Of a stretch of 64,000 nt of DNA, positions 53,784-63,021 are shown in pieces. The notes beneath the pieces were generated by a model. It had not been told where the DNA came from, made no database searches, and worked only from the letters and a program-made list of their open reading frames with translations. The DNA is taken from assembly GCA_963846505.1 (NCBI GenBank), contig CAWJWD010000004.1, positions 806,001 through 870,000 of the forward strand, given 5' to 3'. A program made the translations under genes and the position numbers. The DNA is from JACVRW01 sp963846505 (lineage in GTDB: Bacteria > Actinomycetota > Thermoleophilia > Solirubrobacterales > Thermoleophilaceae). Every line of letters starts with the position of its first letter. The stretch's first letter is position 1.

Positions 53784-55860
53784 GGCGGAGCAACCGACGG
53801 TACAGCCTGGACAAGCGGCGGAGCCCGAGGACCCCACACCGAGCGCACGCCGCGGCCTGGCAGGGCTCGTGCGCGAGTACCCGGCACTGCCGGCGACGTT
53901 CGCGCTCGTCGCCGCGCTGGTCGCGCTCGGCGCCTCGGAGGCCGGCTACTACCCGACCGCGTGGTACGCCGCCGCGCTGTTCGCGCTCGCGTTGCTGGTC
54001 GTCGCGCTGGTGGCGCTCCGGCCGCCACGTCGGCTCGGGCGGGCGCAGGGCGCCGCGCTCGCGCTGCTGGCCGCCTTCGCCGGCTGGAGCTACCTCTCGA
54101 TCCTCTGGGCCGACCAGCAGGGGCTCGCCTGGGAAGGCGCCAACCGCGCGGCGCTGTATGCCCTGATCCTGGCGCTCGTCTCGCTGTGGCCGACCGGGCC
54201 GCGTGGGGCGCGACTGCTGCTCGGCGCCTTCGGGCTCGGAATCGCCGGCGTCGGCCTGGTCGAACTGCTGCGCGCCGACGCGGCCGCGCGGCCGCTGGGC
54301 TTCTTCATCGACGTGCGCCTGGCCGAGCCGGCCGGCTACATCAACGCGAACGTCGCGCTCTGGAGCTCGGGTTGCTGCCCTGCCTGTTCCTGGCCTCTGC
54401 GCGCGAGGTCTGGGCGCCGCTGCGCGGACTGGCGCTCGGTGGGGCGGGTCTGCTCGGCGCGCTGGCGCTGATGGGCCAGAGTCGCGGCTGGGCGCTGGCG
54501 CTGCCGCCGGCGCTGGTCGTTCTTCGTCGCCGTCGGCCCCGGGCGGGTGCGCAAGCTGATCGTGACGCTCGTCGTCGCGGCCGGGACCGCGATCGTGAGC
54601 GGCCCGATCCTCGCGCTTCACGACGAGTTCGCCGCACGCAGCTTCGACGCCGACCTCGGCGACGCCACGCGGACGATCCTGCTGATGACGATCGCGCTGG
54701 TGGCCGTCGGCAGCGGGCTGGCGTTCGCGGACCGGCGCGTCGAGCCGAGCGCCGCCGGCCTGCGCCGCGTGCGCCGCGGCACCGGCGTGGCGGTGGCGCT
54801 CGCGGCCTGCGTCGCGGTGGTCGCGGTGGTGGTCGCCGTCGGCAGCCCGTTCACGAAGGTCTCGGACGCCTGGACGACCTTCAAGGACGGCGGCGCGCAG
54901 GCCGAGCAGGGCACGTCGCGCTTCACGACGGCGGGCACCAACCGCTACGACATGTGGACCGTCGCCCGGGACCTGTTCGCCGACCATCCCGTCGGGGGCG
55001 TCGGCGCGGACGGCTACCAGCCCTACTACCTGCGCTTGGGCACCAGCGACGAGCGACCGCGCTTCGCGCACTCGCTGGAGCTCGGCGTGCTCGCGCAGAC
55101 GGGGCTCGTGGGCGCGCTGCTCCTGCTGGGCGCCCTGGCGGCGGGCTTCGTCGCGGCGCTGGCCGCGCTGCGCCGCGGCGGGCGGGAGCGTGCGATGGCC
55201 GCCTCGGCCGCGCTGGCGATCACGGTCTACTGGCTGCTGCACGGCTCGGTCGACTGGTTCTGGGAGTTCCCGGCGCTGGCCGGAGCCGCCTGGTTCGGCC
55301 TCGGCCTGGCCGGCTCGCTCGCGCCGCGCCCCACCACGGCTCGGCAATCTCGACCGGCCCGAAGGACCCCGAGGGTCCTGGCCCCCGTCCTGCTCGGCGT
55401 CGCGGCGCTGCTGCTCGCGCTCTCCTTCGCGGCCCCCTGGGTCGCCGAGCTGGAGATCGACGCCGCCTCCGAGCGCTGGGTGCGCGATCCCGACGGAGCG
55501 TTCGAGCGGCTCGACCGCGCCGACCGGCTCAATCCGCTCTCGGCGCGCGCCGACCTCACCGCCGGCACGATCGCGCTGCGTCAGGGCCGGCTCGATCGCG
55601 CCCGTGAGGCGTTCGAGAGCGCGCTCGAACGCGATCCCGGCAACGCCTACGCGACGCTCGAGCTCGGGCTGCTGGCCGCCGGGGCCGGCCAGCGGCGCGA
55701 GGCCGAACGGCTGCTCGAGCGGGCCGTCGCCGCCAGTCCGCGCGACCCGCTCAGCCGCGACGCCCTGCGCGACGTGCGCCGCGGTCGCGCGGTCTCGAAC
55801 GAGCGCTTCAACCGGCTGCTGGTCGAGCGCGCGCGGGCCCGTGGCTCGCGCGGGCAATGA
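53782..55860 (+). pseudogene. O-antigen ligase/polymerase with C-terminal TPRs, two compensating frameshifts
   Basis: The protein is a many-helix Wzy/WaaL-type membrane enzyme of about 690 residues that joins or polymerises lipid-linked sugar units. Segments: helices in residues 25-195 ending GYINANVALW, a short stretch in a second frame (LGLLPCLFLASAREVWAPLR, LALMGQSRGWALALPPALVV) between about 54365 and 54519, then back to the first frame with VRKLIVTLVVAAGTAIVSG, the periplasmic loop with RYDMWTVARDLFADHPVGGV and HSLELGVLAQTGLVGALLLL, and a C-terminal TPR region (RLDRAREAFESALERDPGNA). The opposite shifts restore the frame. Confidence 0.8.
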
Positions 55861-56085
55861 ATTCCGCGGCGCAAAGCCTCATAACTCGTGTAGACCTCTT
55901 TCGCAAACTCCAAGGTGGATCGCTGGCAGTTCCGTCTACCCCGTGGTATAGAAAGTGGGACGGATGAAATTTTGCGGATCTTGCTCTTGACCCGCTGGGG
56001 TCGCCCAGACTGTGGGAGGAATGGGCGGTACGTCCACCAAGAGCCAGGTTCGCGGCAGGTACTCTCGGACTCTCAAAAGGACGTT

Positions 56086-56355
56086 ATGAAGAAGACCATC
56101 AGCTCTCTCCTCGTCGCGGTCGTGCTCGTGTTCACGCTCGCCGGCACTGCTCTGGCCCAGTCCTCCGTCGACGGCTACAACGACCAGGCCGGGCAGATCC
56201 AGAGCCAGGTCACCGGTGGCGGCTCGGGCGGTGGCGGCGACGGCAGCCTTCCCTTCACCGGCCTCGACGTCGCGCTGCTGGCTGGCGCCGGCGGTCTGCT
56301 GGTCGCTGCGGGGCTCGGCATGCGCCGTCTGACCCGCGCTCCTGGCAACGCCTAG
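56086..56355 (+). CDS. Small surface protein with LPFTG sortase signal
   Basis: The 89-residue protein has a Sec signal peptide (KKTISSLLVAVVLVFTLAGT, cleavage near ALAQ), a 25-residue Gly/Ser/Gln-rich linker, the sorting motif LPFTG at about residue 54, a membrane helix (VALLAGAGGLLVAAGLG) and a positive tail RRLTRAP. It should be anchored by the sortase encoded at 53017-53653. Its tiny mature part suggests a spacer or anchor for something else, perhaps polysaccharide. A terminator follows. Confidence 0.85.
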   Translation: MKKTISSLLVAVVLVFTLAGTALAQSSVDGYNDQAGQIQSQVTGGGSGGGGDGSLPFTGLDVALLAGAGGLLVAAGLGMRRLTRAPGNA

Positions 56356-56400
56356 GTCGTAACGGGACTAAAGCCGCGGCGCGGCCAACCGACATTGATA

Positions 56401-56432
56401 ACGACGCGGCGCTCCTGCGTCGCGTCGTTTTC
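56401..56432 (+). terminator. Rho-independent terminator after the LPFTG gene
   Basis: ACGACGCGGCG (56401-56411) and CGTCGCGTCGT (56418-56428) form an 11-base stem with one wobble, a six-base loop and a short T-run (TTTT). It lies 46 bases after the LPFTG gene and before the glycosyltransferase, so the two are separate transcripts. Confidence 0.65.
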
Positions 56433-56456
56433 GGTCGCTCCCGAACCGGTCCCAAC

Positions 56457-57995
56457 GTGAAGCACGCATACGCATCCGACGCCACCGAGGCCGCGCCCAC
56501 CGCGGCCTCGCTACGTCGTCGGGCGGCGGAACGCCGTCATGCGCTCAGCCGCCAGACCCTCTTCGAGGGCTCCGGCTGGACGATCCTGCGGCTGTTCACC
56601 GACACCGCGCTGTTGCTGCTCGGCAACGTCGCTGCGCTCGTGGGCGCTCCCGCCAGCCTCGACGGCACCGGCCACGCTGCCCTGATTTGGCTGCTGCCGC
56701 CGCTGACGCTGCTGCTGCTGATCGCCCGCGGTCGCTACCGCGACACGATCCAACTGCGGCTGATCGACGGCATCGGCACGCTCGTCGGCGCCACCTCGCT
56801 GGCCGCGATCGCGCTGATCGCCGGTGCCGCCCTGCTCGACCCGTCGGTGGACTCGGCGCCGCTGCTGGCACGCGCATGGCTGTTCGGCAGCGTCTACCTG
56901 ATCGGCGGCCGGGTGCTGCTGGCCTGGGCCCAGCGCCGCGCCCGGCGCAACCGGCTGGTCGCGCGCCCGACGTTGATCGTCGGCGCCGGCCAGGTCGGCG
57001 CCCGCGTCGAGCGGCGCCTGCGCGAGCAGCCGGAGCTCGGCCTGCTGCCGATCGGCTATCTCGATGCCGACGCGCCCTCGTTCGAGCTGACGCCGCAGCG
57101 CGAGGCGCCGGTGCTCGGCTCCCCCGACGACCTCAAGCAGGTCGCCGAGGCGACGGGCGCCCGTCACGTCGTGCTCGGCTTCTCCAACGCGCCCGACTAC
57201 ACGCTGATCCCGTTCGTGCGCCGCTGCGAGACGCTCGGCCTCAAGGTCTCGCTGGTGCCGCGCCTGTTCGACAGCGTCAACGTGCGCGTCGCGCTCGACC
57301 ACCTCGGCGGCCTGCCGCTCTACGGCCTGCACACGATCGACCCCAAGGGCTGGCAGTTCACCGTCAAGCACGTGCTCGACCGCGCCGGCGCGGCAGTGCT
57401 GCTGCTGCTGCTGTCCCCCGTCATGCTCACGCTCGCGGCGACCGTGCGGCTGAGCTCCCCCGGCCCGGTCCTCTTCCGCCAGCGCCGGATCGGGCGCGAC
57501 GGCCGGGAGTTCGAGATCTTCAAGTTCCGCTCGATGCGGATGGCCGCCCCCGATGACGAGGCGCCCGCCGCCGCATCCTCCGGCGACGACGGCGCCAGGC
57601 CGGCCAACGTGGTCTCGCTGCACGCAGACACCGCACCGGGAGGCGTCGAGGGCTCCGACCGCCGCACCGCGGTCGGCAGCCTCATGCGCAGCACGTCGCT
57701 CGACGAGCTGCCGCAGCTGCTGAACGTGCTGCGCGGCGAGATGAGCCTCGTCGGCCCGCGTCCGGAGCGACCGGAGTTCGTGAACCTGTTCGGCACACGC
57801 GTCGAGCGCTACGGCGACCGCCACCGCGTCAAGTCCGGCATGACCGGCTGGGCGCAGGTCCACGGCCTGCGCGGCAAGACCTCGCTGCAGGACCGCGTCG
57901 AGTGGGACAACTACTACATCGAGAACTGGTCGCTGACGCTCGACTTCAAGATCTTGCTGATGACGCTCGCCGCGCTGTTCCAGCGTGCCGAGTGA
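56457..57995 (+). CDS. Polyprenyl-phosphate hexose-1-phosphate transferase (initiating EPS transferase)
   Basis: From GTG 56457 the 512-residue protein has four N-terminal membrane helices (about residues 42-150), a CoA-binding-like middle domain with PTLIVGAGQVGARVERRLRE, and the bacterial sugar transferase domain: FTVKHVLDRAGAAVLLLLLS, PVLFRQRRIGRDGREFEIFK, FRSMR, MRSTSLDELPQLLNVLRGEM and SLVGPRPERPEFV. It loads the first sugar-phosphate onto undecaprenyl phosphate. A 35-residue Ala/Ser insert lies inside the transferase domain after FRSMRMA. Confidence 0.92.
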   Translation: MKHAYASDATEAAPTAASLRRRAAERRHALSRQTLFEGSGWTILRLFTDTALLLLGNVAALVGAPASLDGTGHAALIWLLPPLTLLLLIARGRYRDTIQLRLIDGIGTLVGATSLAAIALIAGAALLDPSVDSAPLLARAWLFGSVYLIGGRVLLAWAQRRARRNRLVARPTLIVGAGQVGARVERRLREQPELGLLPIGYLDADAPSFELTPQREAPVLGSPDDLKQVAEATGARHVVLGFSNAPDYTLIPFVRRCETLGLKVSLVPRLFDSVNVRVALDHLGGLPLYGLHTIDPKGWQFTVKHVLDRAGAAVLLLLLSPVMLTLAATVRLSSPGPVLFRQRRIGRDGREFEIFKFRSMRMAAPDDEAPAAASSGDDGARPANVVSLHADTAPGGVEGSDRRTAVGSLMRSTSLDELPQLLNVLRGEMSLVGPRPERPEFVNLFGTRVERYGDRHRVKSGMTGWAQVHGLRGKTSLQDRVEWDNYYIENWSLTLDFKILLMTLAALFQRAE

Positions 57996-58017
57996 CGCCG
58001 CCTCTAGCCTCTCCCGG

Positions 58018-59011
58018 ATGCTCGTAACGGTTACAGGGGGCGCCGGCTACGTCGGTGCGTGCGTGGTGGAGGAATTGCTGGACGCGGGGCACGAGGTGCG
58101 CGTGCTGGACGTGCTGCTGCACGGGCAGGAGGACGTCGCCGCCGAGCTGGAGCGCCGCGGCGCCAAGCTCGTGCTGGGGGACCTGCGCGACGCTCAGGTG
58201 CGCCAGGCCGCGCTCGAGGCCGCGGACGCGCTCGTGCATCTGGCCGCGATCGTCGGCGACCCGGCCTGCGCGAAGGATCCCGGCGCTCTCGAACGAGGTC
58301 AACGTCGAGGGCAGCCGGCAGCTGCTCGAGACCGCCGCCGAGGCCGGGGTGCAGCGCCTGGTGTTCGCCTCGACCTGCTCCAACTACGGCCGCATGGCCG
58401 ATCCCAGCGTGCCGATCGACGAGCACGGCGTGCTCGCTCCCGTCTCGCTCTATGCCGAGCAGAAGGTCGGCATCGAGCGGGCCCTGCTCGGCGGCGAGGT
58501 CGCGATTCCGATCACGACCTGCCTGCGCTTCGCGACCGTCTACGGCGTCGGGCCACGGATGCGCTTCGACCTGACCGTCAACGAGTTCACCCGCGATCTG
58601 TGGGAGGGCCTCGAGCTCGAGGTCTTCGGCGAGCTGTTCTGGCGCCCGTACGTGCACGTGCGCGACGCCGCCCGCGCCGTGCGAACGGTGCTCGAGGCCG
58701 ATCCGGACACCGTCGCCGGCGAGGTCTTCAACGTCGGCCTCAGCGACGAGAACTACCGCAAGCTCGATCTCGTCGAGGTGATCACGACGCGGCTCGGGCG
58801 CGGCAACGTCAGCTACGTCCAGCGCGACGAGGACCCGCGCGACTACAAGGTCGGCTTCGAGAAGGTCCGCGACGTGCTCGGCTTCGAGCCGCGCATGCGC
58901 GTGCCCGACGGGGTCGACGAGATCGTCGAGGCGCTCGAGGCGGACGCCTTCGGCGACCCGCACGCGGATCGCTATTCGAACCTGACCTCGAAGCCGGTGA
59001 CGCTCGGCTAG
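58018..59011 (+). pseudogene. NAD-dependent epimerase/dehydratase, one +1 frameshift
   Basis: The protein begins LVTVTGGAGYVGACVVEELL and DLRDAQVRQAALEAADALVH; near 58285 one extra base breaks the frame, and the next frame continues NEVNVEGSRQLLETAAEAGV, VFASTCSNYGRMADPSVPID, LYAEQKVGIERALLGG (YxxxK) and ATVYGVGPRMRFDLTVNEFT. The joined product of about 330 residues is an extended SDR, likely acting on a nucleotide sugar or GDP-mannose-type substrate for the surface polysaccharide. Confidence 0.82.
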
Positions 59012-59760
59012 TCGTCGTGCGCCAGCAGGCGCGGCAGGATCGCCTCGTAGTCGTGCAGCGCCTGCTCGTAGTCGTCGTGCCGCCCGATGTCGAGCCAGTA
59101 GCCGTCGAACGGGAAGGCGCCGACCGGTAGGCCGGCCGCCAGCAGCGCGAGCACGAGGTCCGGCACGTCGAAGCGTCCCTTGGGCACGTACTCGAGCGCG
59201 GCCGGCGAGAGCGCGTAGACGCCCATGCTGACCGTGTACGGGATCTCGGGCTTCTCCTCGTAGCCGGTCACCGGCGCGAGCGTGCCGTTGCCCTCGGTCA
59301 GATGCAGGACGCCGTAGTTCGTGCGCACCACGCGGGCGTGCGTGGCGATCGTCATCGCGTTGCCCGAGCGGCAGTGCTCCTCGAAGAAGGTGCCGTAGTC
59401 GAGCGTCGTGAGGATGTCCCCGTTCATCGCCAGGAAGGGGCCGTCGGAGAGGCCGTCGATGGTCGCGAACGGGCCCGCGGTGCCGAGCGGCTCCTCCTCG
59501 ACCTCGTAGTCGATGCGCACGCCGTGGCGACTGCCGTCGCCGAGCACCGCCTCGACGAGGTGGGCGAGATAGCCGACGGCGATCGTCATGTGGTCGAAGC
59601 CGAAGTCGCGCAGCTGGCGCACGACCACGTCGAGGATCGCGCGGTCGCCGATCGGCATCAGCGGCTTGGGCAACACCGTCGTGTACGGCGCCAGGCGCGA
59701 GCCGCGACCGCCGGCGAGGATCACCGCGCGTCGGCCCGACTCGGGGGGCGGCGGCGTCAC
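59008..59760 (-). CDS. NDP-sugar nucleotidyltransferase
   Basis: The 250-residue protein starts with GTG overlapping the flippase stop. It shows RRAVILAGGRGSRLAPYTTV with LPKPLMPIGDRAILDVVVRQ, GTAGPFATIDGLSDGPFLAM, NGDILTTLDYGTFFEEH and GYEEKPEIPYTVSMGVYALS, the full RmlA/GlmU-type nucleotidyltransferase. It makes an NDP-sugar for the polysaccharide; the sugar is not identifiable. It converges with the epimerase gene within a shared CTAG. Confidence 0.92.
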   Translation of the reverse strand: MTPPPPESGRRAVILAGGRGSRLAPYTTVLPKPLMPIGDRAILDVVVRQLRDFGFDHMTIAVGYLAHLVEAVLGDGSRHGVRIDYEVEEEPLGTAGPFATIDGLSDGPFLAMNGDILTTLDYGTFFEEHCRSGNAMTIATHARVVRTNYGVLHLTEGNGTLAPVTGYEEKPEIPYTVSMGVYALSPAALEYVPKGRFDVPDLVLALLAAGLPVGAFPFDGYWLDIGRHDDYEQALHDYEAILPRLLAHDD

Positions 59761-61287
59761 GCGCCCTCCGGCACGGTCGGTCCCGAGCCGCCACCACCGC
59801 CGGCGCGGCGGCGGATCAGCCCGGCGAAGACCTCGAAGTCCTCGCGAAAGACGGTGCGCTCGAACGCCACCAGCGCGGCGGCGTAGACGAGGCCGCCGGC
59901 GATCACGCCGACGATCAGGGTCTGGCCGGTGGCGACGATCGCCGCCGACATCGCCGCACCGGCGACGGCCGGTCCCGGCGAAGGGCCGCAGCAGCCGGAT
60001 CGGGCCGAGCTCGACGCGCAGGATCACGAGGCCCATCACCGCCAGCAGCACGCCGGAGGTCAGCGCCGCCAGCGCAGCGCCGGTCGCTCCCAGCGGCGGG
60101 ATCAGGATCAGGTTCATCACGAGATTGACCAGCGTGGCCGTGGCCAGCAGGCGCGTGGACGTGCCGGGCTTGTCGCGCGCGATCAGCACCATCGCGGCGA
60201 ACTCGTTGATGCCGACGAACACCGTCACCGCCCCGAGCAGCTGCAGCGAGGCGATCGAGTCGTCGTACTGGGAGCCGTAGAAGAGGCCGATCAGCGGCTG
60301 GGCCAGCAGCACGAACACGATCGCGATCGGCAACAGCACGGCGACGAGCGCCTTCTCCCCCAGCTCGAAGCCGCCGAGCAGGCGGGCGGGGCTGCCGTGC
60401 GCCTGGCGCGAGAGCCAGGGCAGCATCGCGGCGGAGAAGGACCAGGAGATGAACAACGTGGCCTCGATCAGGCGGAAGGCGGCCCCGTAGAGGCCGACCT
60501 CGCGATTGTCGCCACCGGAGATGAAGGACAGCAGCACCTGGTCAAGCTTCAGCAGCGTGACAGAAAGCAGCGACACGATGCCGATCGGCAGCCCGGCCTT
60601 GACCAGTGGCCACCATCGAGATCGGTCGACGACCCAGCGCGGCGCGACGACGAAGCGCCGCAGCGCCCAGGTGCCGACGGCGAAGGCGATCAGCGCGGTG
60701 ACGGCGAACACGATCGAGACGCCGATCAGCCCACCGCCCTGCGAGAGCACGATCAGGCCGGCGATCGCGGTCAGGATGCGCTGAAGGATCAACGTCAGCG
60801 AGATGAACTCCATCCGCTCGTAGGCCTGGAAGACCGAGCCCCAGGTGCGGCCGAAGCTCTCCAGGCAGACGCCGAAGCCGACGATGTAGACCGCCCAGCG
60901 CACGTGGTCGGGGTAGTCGGCGATCGTCATCACCGCCACCGCGACGAGCGCCATCGCGATCGACAGCAGCGCCTTCAGCGCGACGACGTTGGTCAGGTAG
61001 TGGTGCACGCGGTTCCGGTCGCGCGCGACCTCCCGCGCCACCAGCTCCTCGGTGCCGAAGCCGGCGGCGAGGAACAGCACGGTCGTGAACGAGACGGCGA
61101 ACGAGAAGTCGCCGAAGCCGCTCTCCCCCAGCTCGCGCGCACAGGCGATGTAGAAGGCGAGCGAGCCGACCTTGGCGATGACCTCGCCGACGGCACGGAT
61201 CGCGGCGTTGCGAGCGACGCGACGTGCGGCCGTGCCCTCCTGTTCGCCTGTCCCCTGCTCGTCGCCCGGGACCTGCTCGCCGTCCAC
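59757..61287 (-). pseudogene. Wzx-type polysaccharide flippase, one +1 frameshift near the end
   Basis: The protein has 12-14 predicted membrane helices, with RNAAIRAVGEVIAKVGSLAF, GFGDFSFAVSFTTVLFLAAG, LIEATLFISWSFSAAMLPWL and LLATATLVNLVMNLILIPPL as typical Wzx/MurJ-like blocks. About 430 residues in, near 59970, one extra base breaks the frame; the shifted frame provides VATGQTLIVGVIAGGLVYAA and the closing FEVFAGLIRRRAG. It would flip lipid-linked units to the outer face for the ligase/polymerase. Start ATG 61287. Confidence 0.82.
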
Positions 61288-61311
61288 GTGGGCCCCCGCC
61301 CGGACGGGCGC

Positions 61312-62871
61312 CTAGCTCGGCGCCTCGGCCTCGCTGCGGATCAGCGGGGGCCGGCGTCCGAGGTAGTAGGGAGACGCCTCGCCGCGCGCCCCGATCACGA
61401 CCAGGCCGAGCACCGGCACGTCGAGCCGGTCGACGATCTCGCGCAGCTCGGCGACGTGGTCGAGCGTCAGGCGGTCGAGTCGGTTGACGAGCATCAGCTG
61501 GTCGACGCTGCGGGCCAGCACCTGGCTGTCGGCGATGCCGATCAGCGGCGGCGCGTCCAGCAGCACGAAGTCGTATTCCAGGTCACCGAGGTGCGTCAGC
61601 AGCTCGGTGATGCCGTCGCCGGCGAGCAGGCGACCCGGATCGCGCACCTGGCCGCCGCTGGTGATCAGGTGCAGGCAGCCGTTCTGGTGGCGCGCGGCGT
61701 TGGCCGGCACGACCTCGACGATCGACTTCTCGACCAGCGAGTCGATGTCCTCCCCGGCCTCGACGGCACCGAGGATGTCTGCCAGCCCCATGCCGAACGG
61801 CACCTTGGCGACCTCCTGCATGCGTGGCACGCGCAGGTCGGCCGAGACGATCAGGGTGCGATGGCCCGTGCGCGCGAGCGCGTTGCCCAGGCGCCAGGTG
61901 ACGGTCGTCTTGCCCTCGGCGTGCACGGCACCGGTGATCAGCAGCGTGCGGGCGCCCGGTGGCGCGCCGACCTCGACGGCGGCGCGCAGCGTCTCGTAGG
62001 CCTCGGCCTCGACCTCGCTCATCAACGAGGCGCCGCGGCTGCCCTTGCGCACGTAGGGCACGCCGGCGAGCACGCGCAGGTCGAGCAGCCGGCCGAGCTC
62101 TCGGGGTGCGCTGACGCGCGGCGAGAGCTGGTCGCGCCCGAGCGCGATCAGGATCGCGAGGAACAGCGAGCCGAAGATGGCGATGATCGCGTTGCGCAGC
62201 GGCTTGGGCGAGCTGGGCGACTCCGGCGGCTCGGCCGGGGCGACGATCTGCAGGTCCGAGCCGGCGCTCGTCTCGGCGACGCTCAGCTGGCTGATGCGCT
62301 CACGCAGCGCCGCGACCTCCACCCCGCCGGCGGAGGTGCTCTCGAGCCGGTCGAGCTGGGCCTGCAGGCGCTCGCGCGAGCGGGAGAGGTTCTGGCGCTC
62401 GAGCTCGGCGCGCTCGTCGAGGAAGGTGCGCGAGACCGTGTTGGCGATGTCGGCGGCGTGCTCGGGATCGCCGTCGCTGGCGTTGACGTCGATGATGTTC
62501 GCGGTCGGATCGACCTCCGAGCTGAGCTTGTCCTCGAGCGAGTCGGACGTCTCGCCGTCGAGCTGCCGCGCGGCCGCGGCCAGCACCGGCTCGGCGGTGA
62601 TCAGCTTCTGGGTCGTGTTGAGGATGCGCGTGAGGCTCTCGGAGCTGGTGTCGCCGAGCGAGGTCGTGTCCTGCTGGAGCACGATCGAGGTCGTCGCGGT
62701 GTAGGTCTTCGACGTCGCCAGCGAGACGATCAGCACGATCGCCGTCACGAACGCCACGATCCCCAGGATCAGGTTGCGGCTGCGCGAGATCGCCGCCAGG
62801 TAGCGGCGCACGTCGACGCGCTCGTCGGGCGCGACGTCGTTGCGAGGGGACTGATAGCCGAGGCTGCTCAA
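61312..62871 (-). CDS. Wzz chain-length regulator fused to a BY-kinase-type ATPase
   Basis: The 519-residue protein has a Wzz domain (membrane helices at about residues 33-53 and 225-243 around a coiled-coil periplasmic part with SRSRERLQAQLDRLES) and a cytoplasmic ATPase with Walker A TGAVHAEGKTTVTWRLG, Walker A' LIVSADLRVPRM and Walker B DFVLLDAPPLIGIADSQV. BY-kinases control polymer length through tyrosine phosphorylation. The C-terminus has only one pair of tyrosines (SPYYLGRR), so it may be a weak or non-classical kinase. Confidence 0.9.
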   Translation of the reverse strand: MSSLGYQSPRNDVAPDERVDVRRYLAAISRSRNLILGIVAFVTAIVLIVSLATSKTYTATTSIVLQQDTTSLGDTSSESLTRILNTTQKLITAEPVLAAAARQLDGETSDSLEDKLSSEVDPTANIIDVNASDGDPEHAADIANTVSRTFLDERAELERQNLSRSRERLQAQLDRLESTSAGGVEVAALRERISQLSVAETSAGSDLQIVAPAEPPESPSSPKPLRNAIIAIFGSLFLAILIALGRDQLSPRVSAPRELGRLLDLRVLAGVPYVRKGSRGASLMSEVEAEAYETLRAAVEVGAPPGARTLLITGAVHAEGKTTVTWRLGNALARTGHRTLIVSADLRVPRMQEVAKVPFGMGLADILGAVEAGEDIDSLVEKSIVEVVPANAARHQNGCLHLITSGGQVRDPGRLLAGDGITELLTHLGDLEYDFVLLDAPPLIGIADSQVLARSVDQLMLVNRLDRLTLDHVAELREIVDRLDVPVLGLVVIGARGEASPYYLGRRPPLIRSEAEAPS

Positions 62872-63021
62872 AGCGGGGCGGAGCTAGGCGGTTCGGGACG
62901 TCCGTCGCCTGGCCCCAGCATGGTAGTCGGCCCGCCGGGCGCCGAGGTTGAGGCGAGCAACATCCGTCCACCGGATATGGAGACATTGGACCCGCTCGGG
63001 TGACGCGACGATCGAAACCGC

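Noticed and set aside
55861..56085. A c-di-GMP or other riboswitch in the 225-base leader of the LPFTG gene.
   Set aside because: I could not match the conserved core of any riboswitch class I know; it contains only weak promoter-like words.
44534..59975. Programmed ribosomal frameshifting as the reason for split reading frames.
   Set aside because: The sites share no slippery heptamer or downstream structure and occur in unrelated genes.
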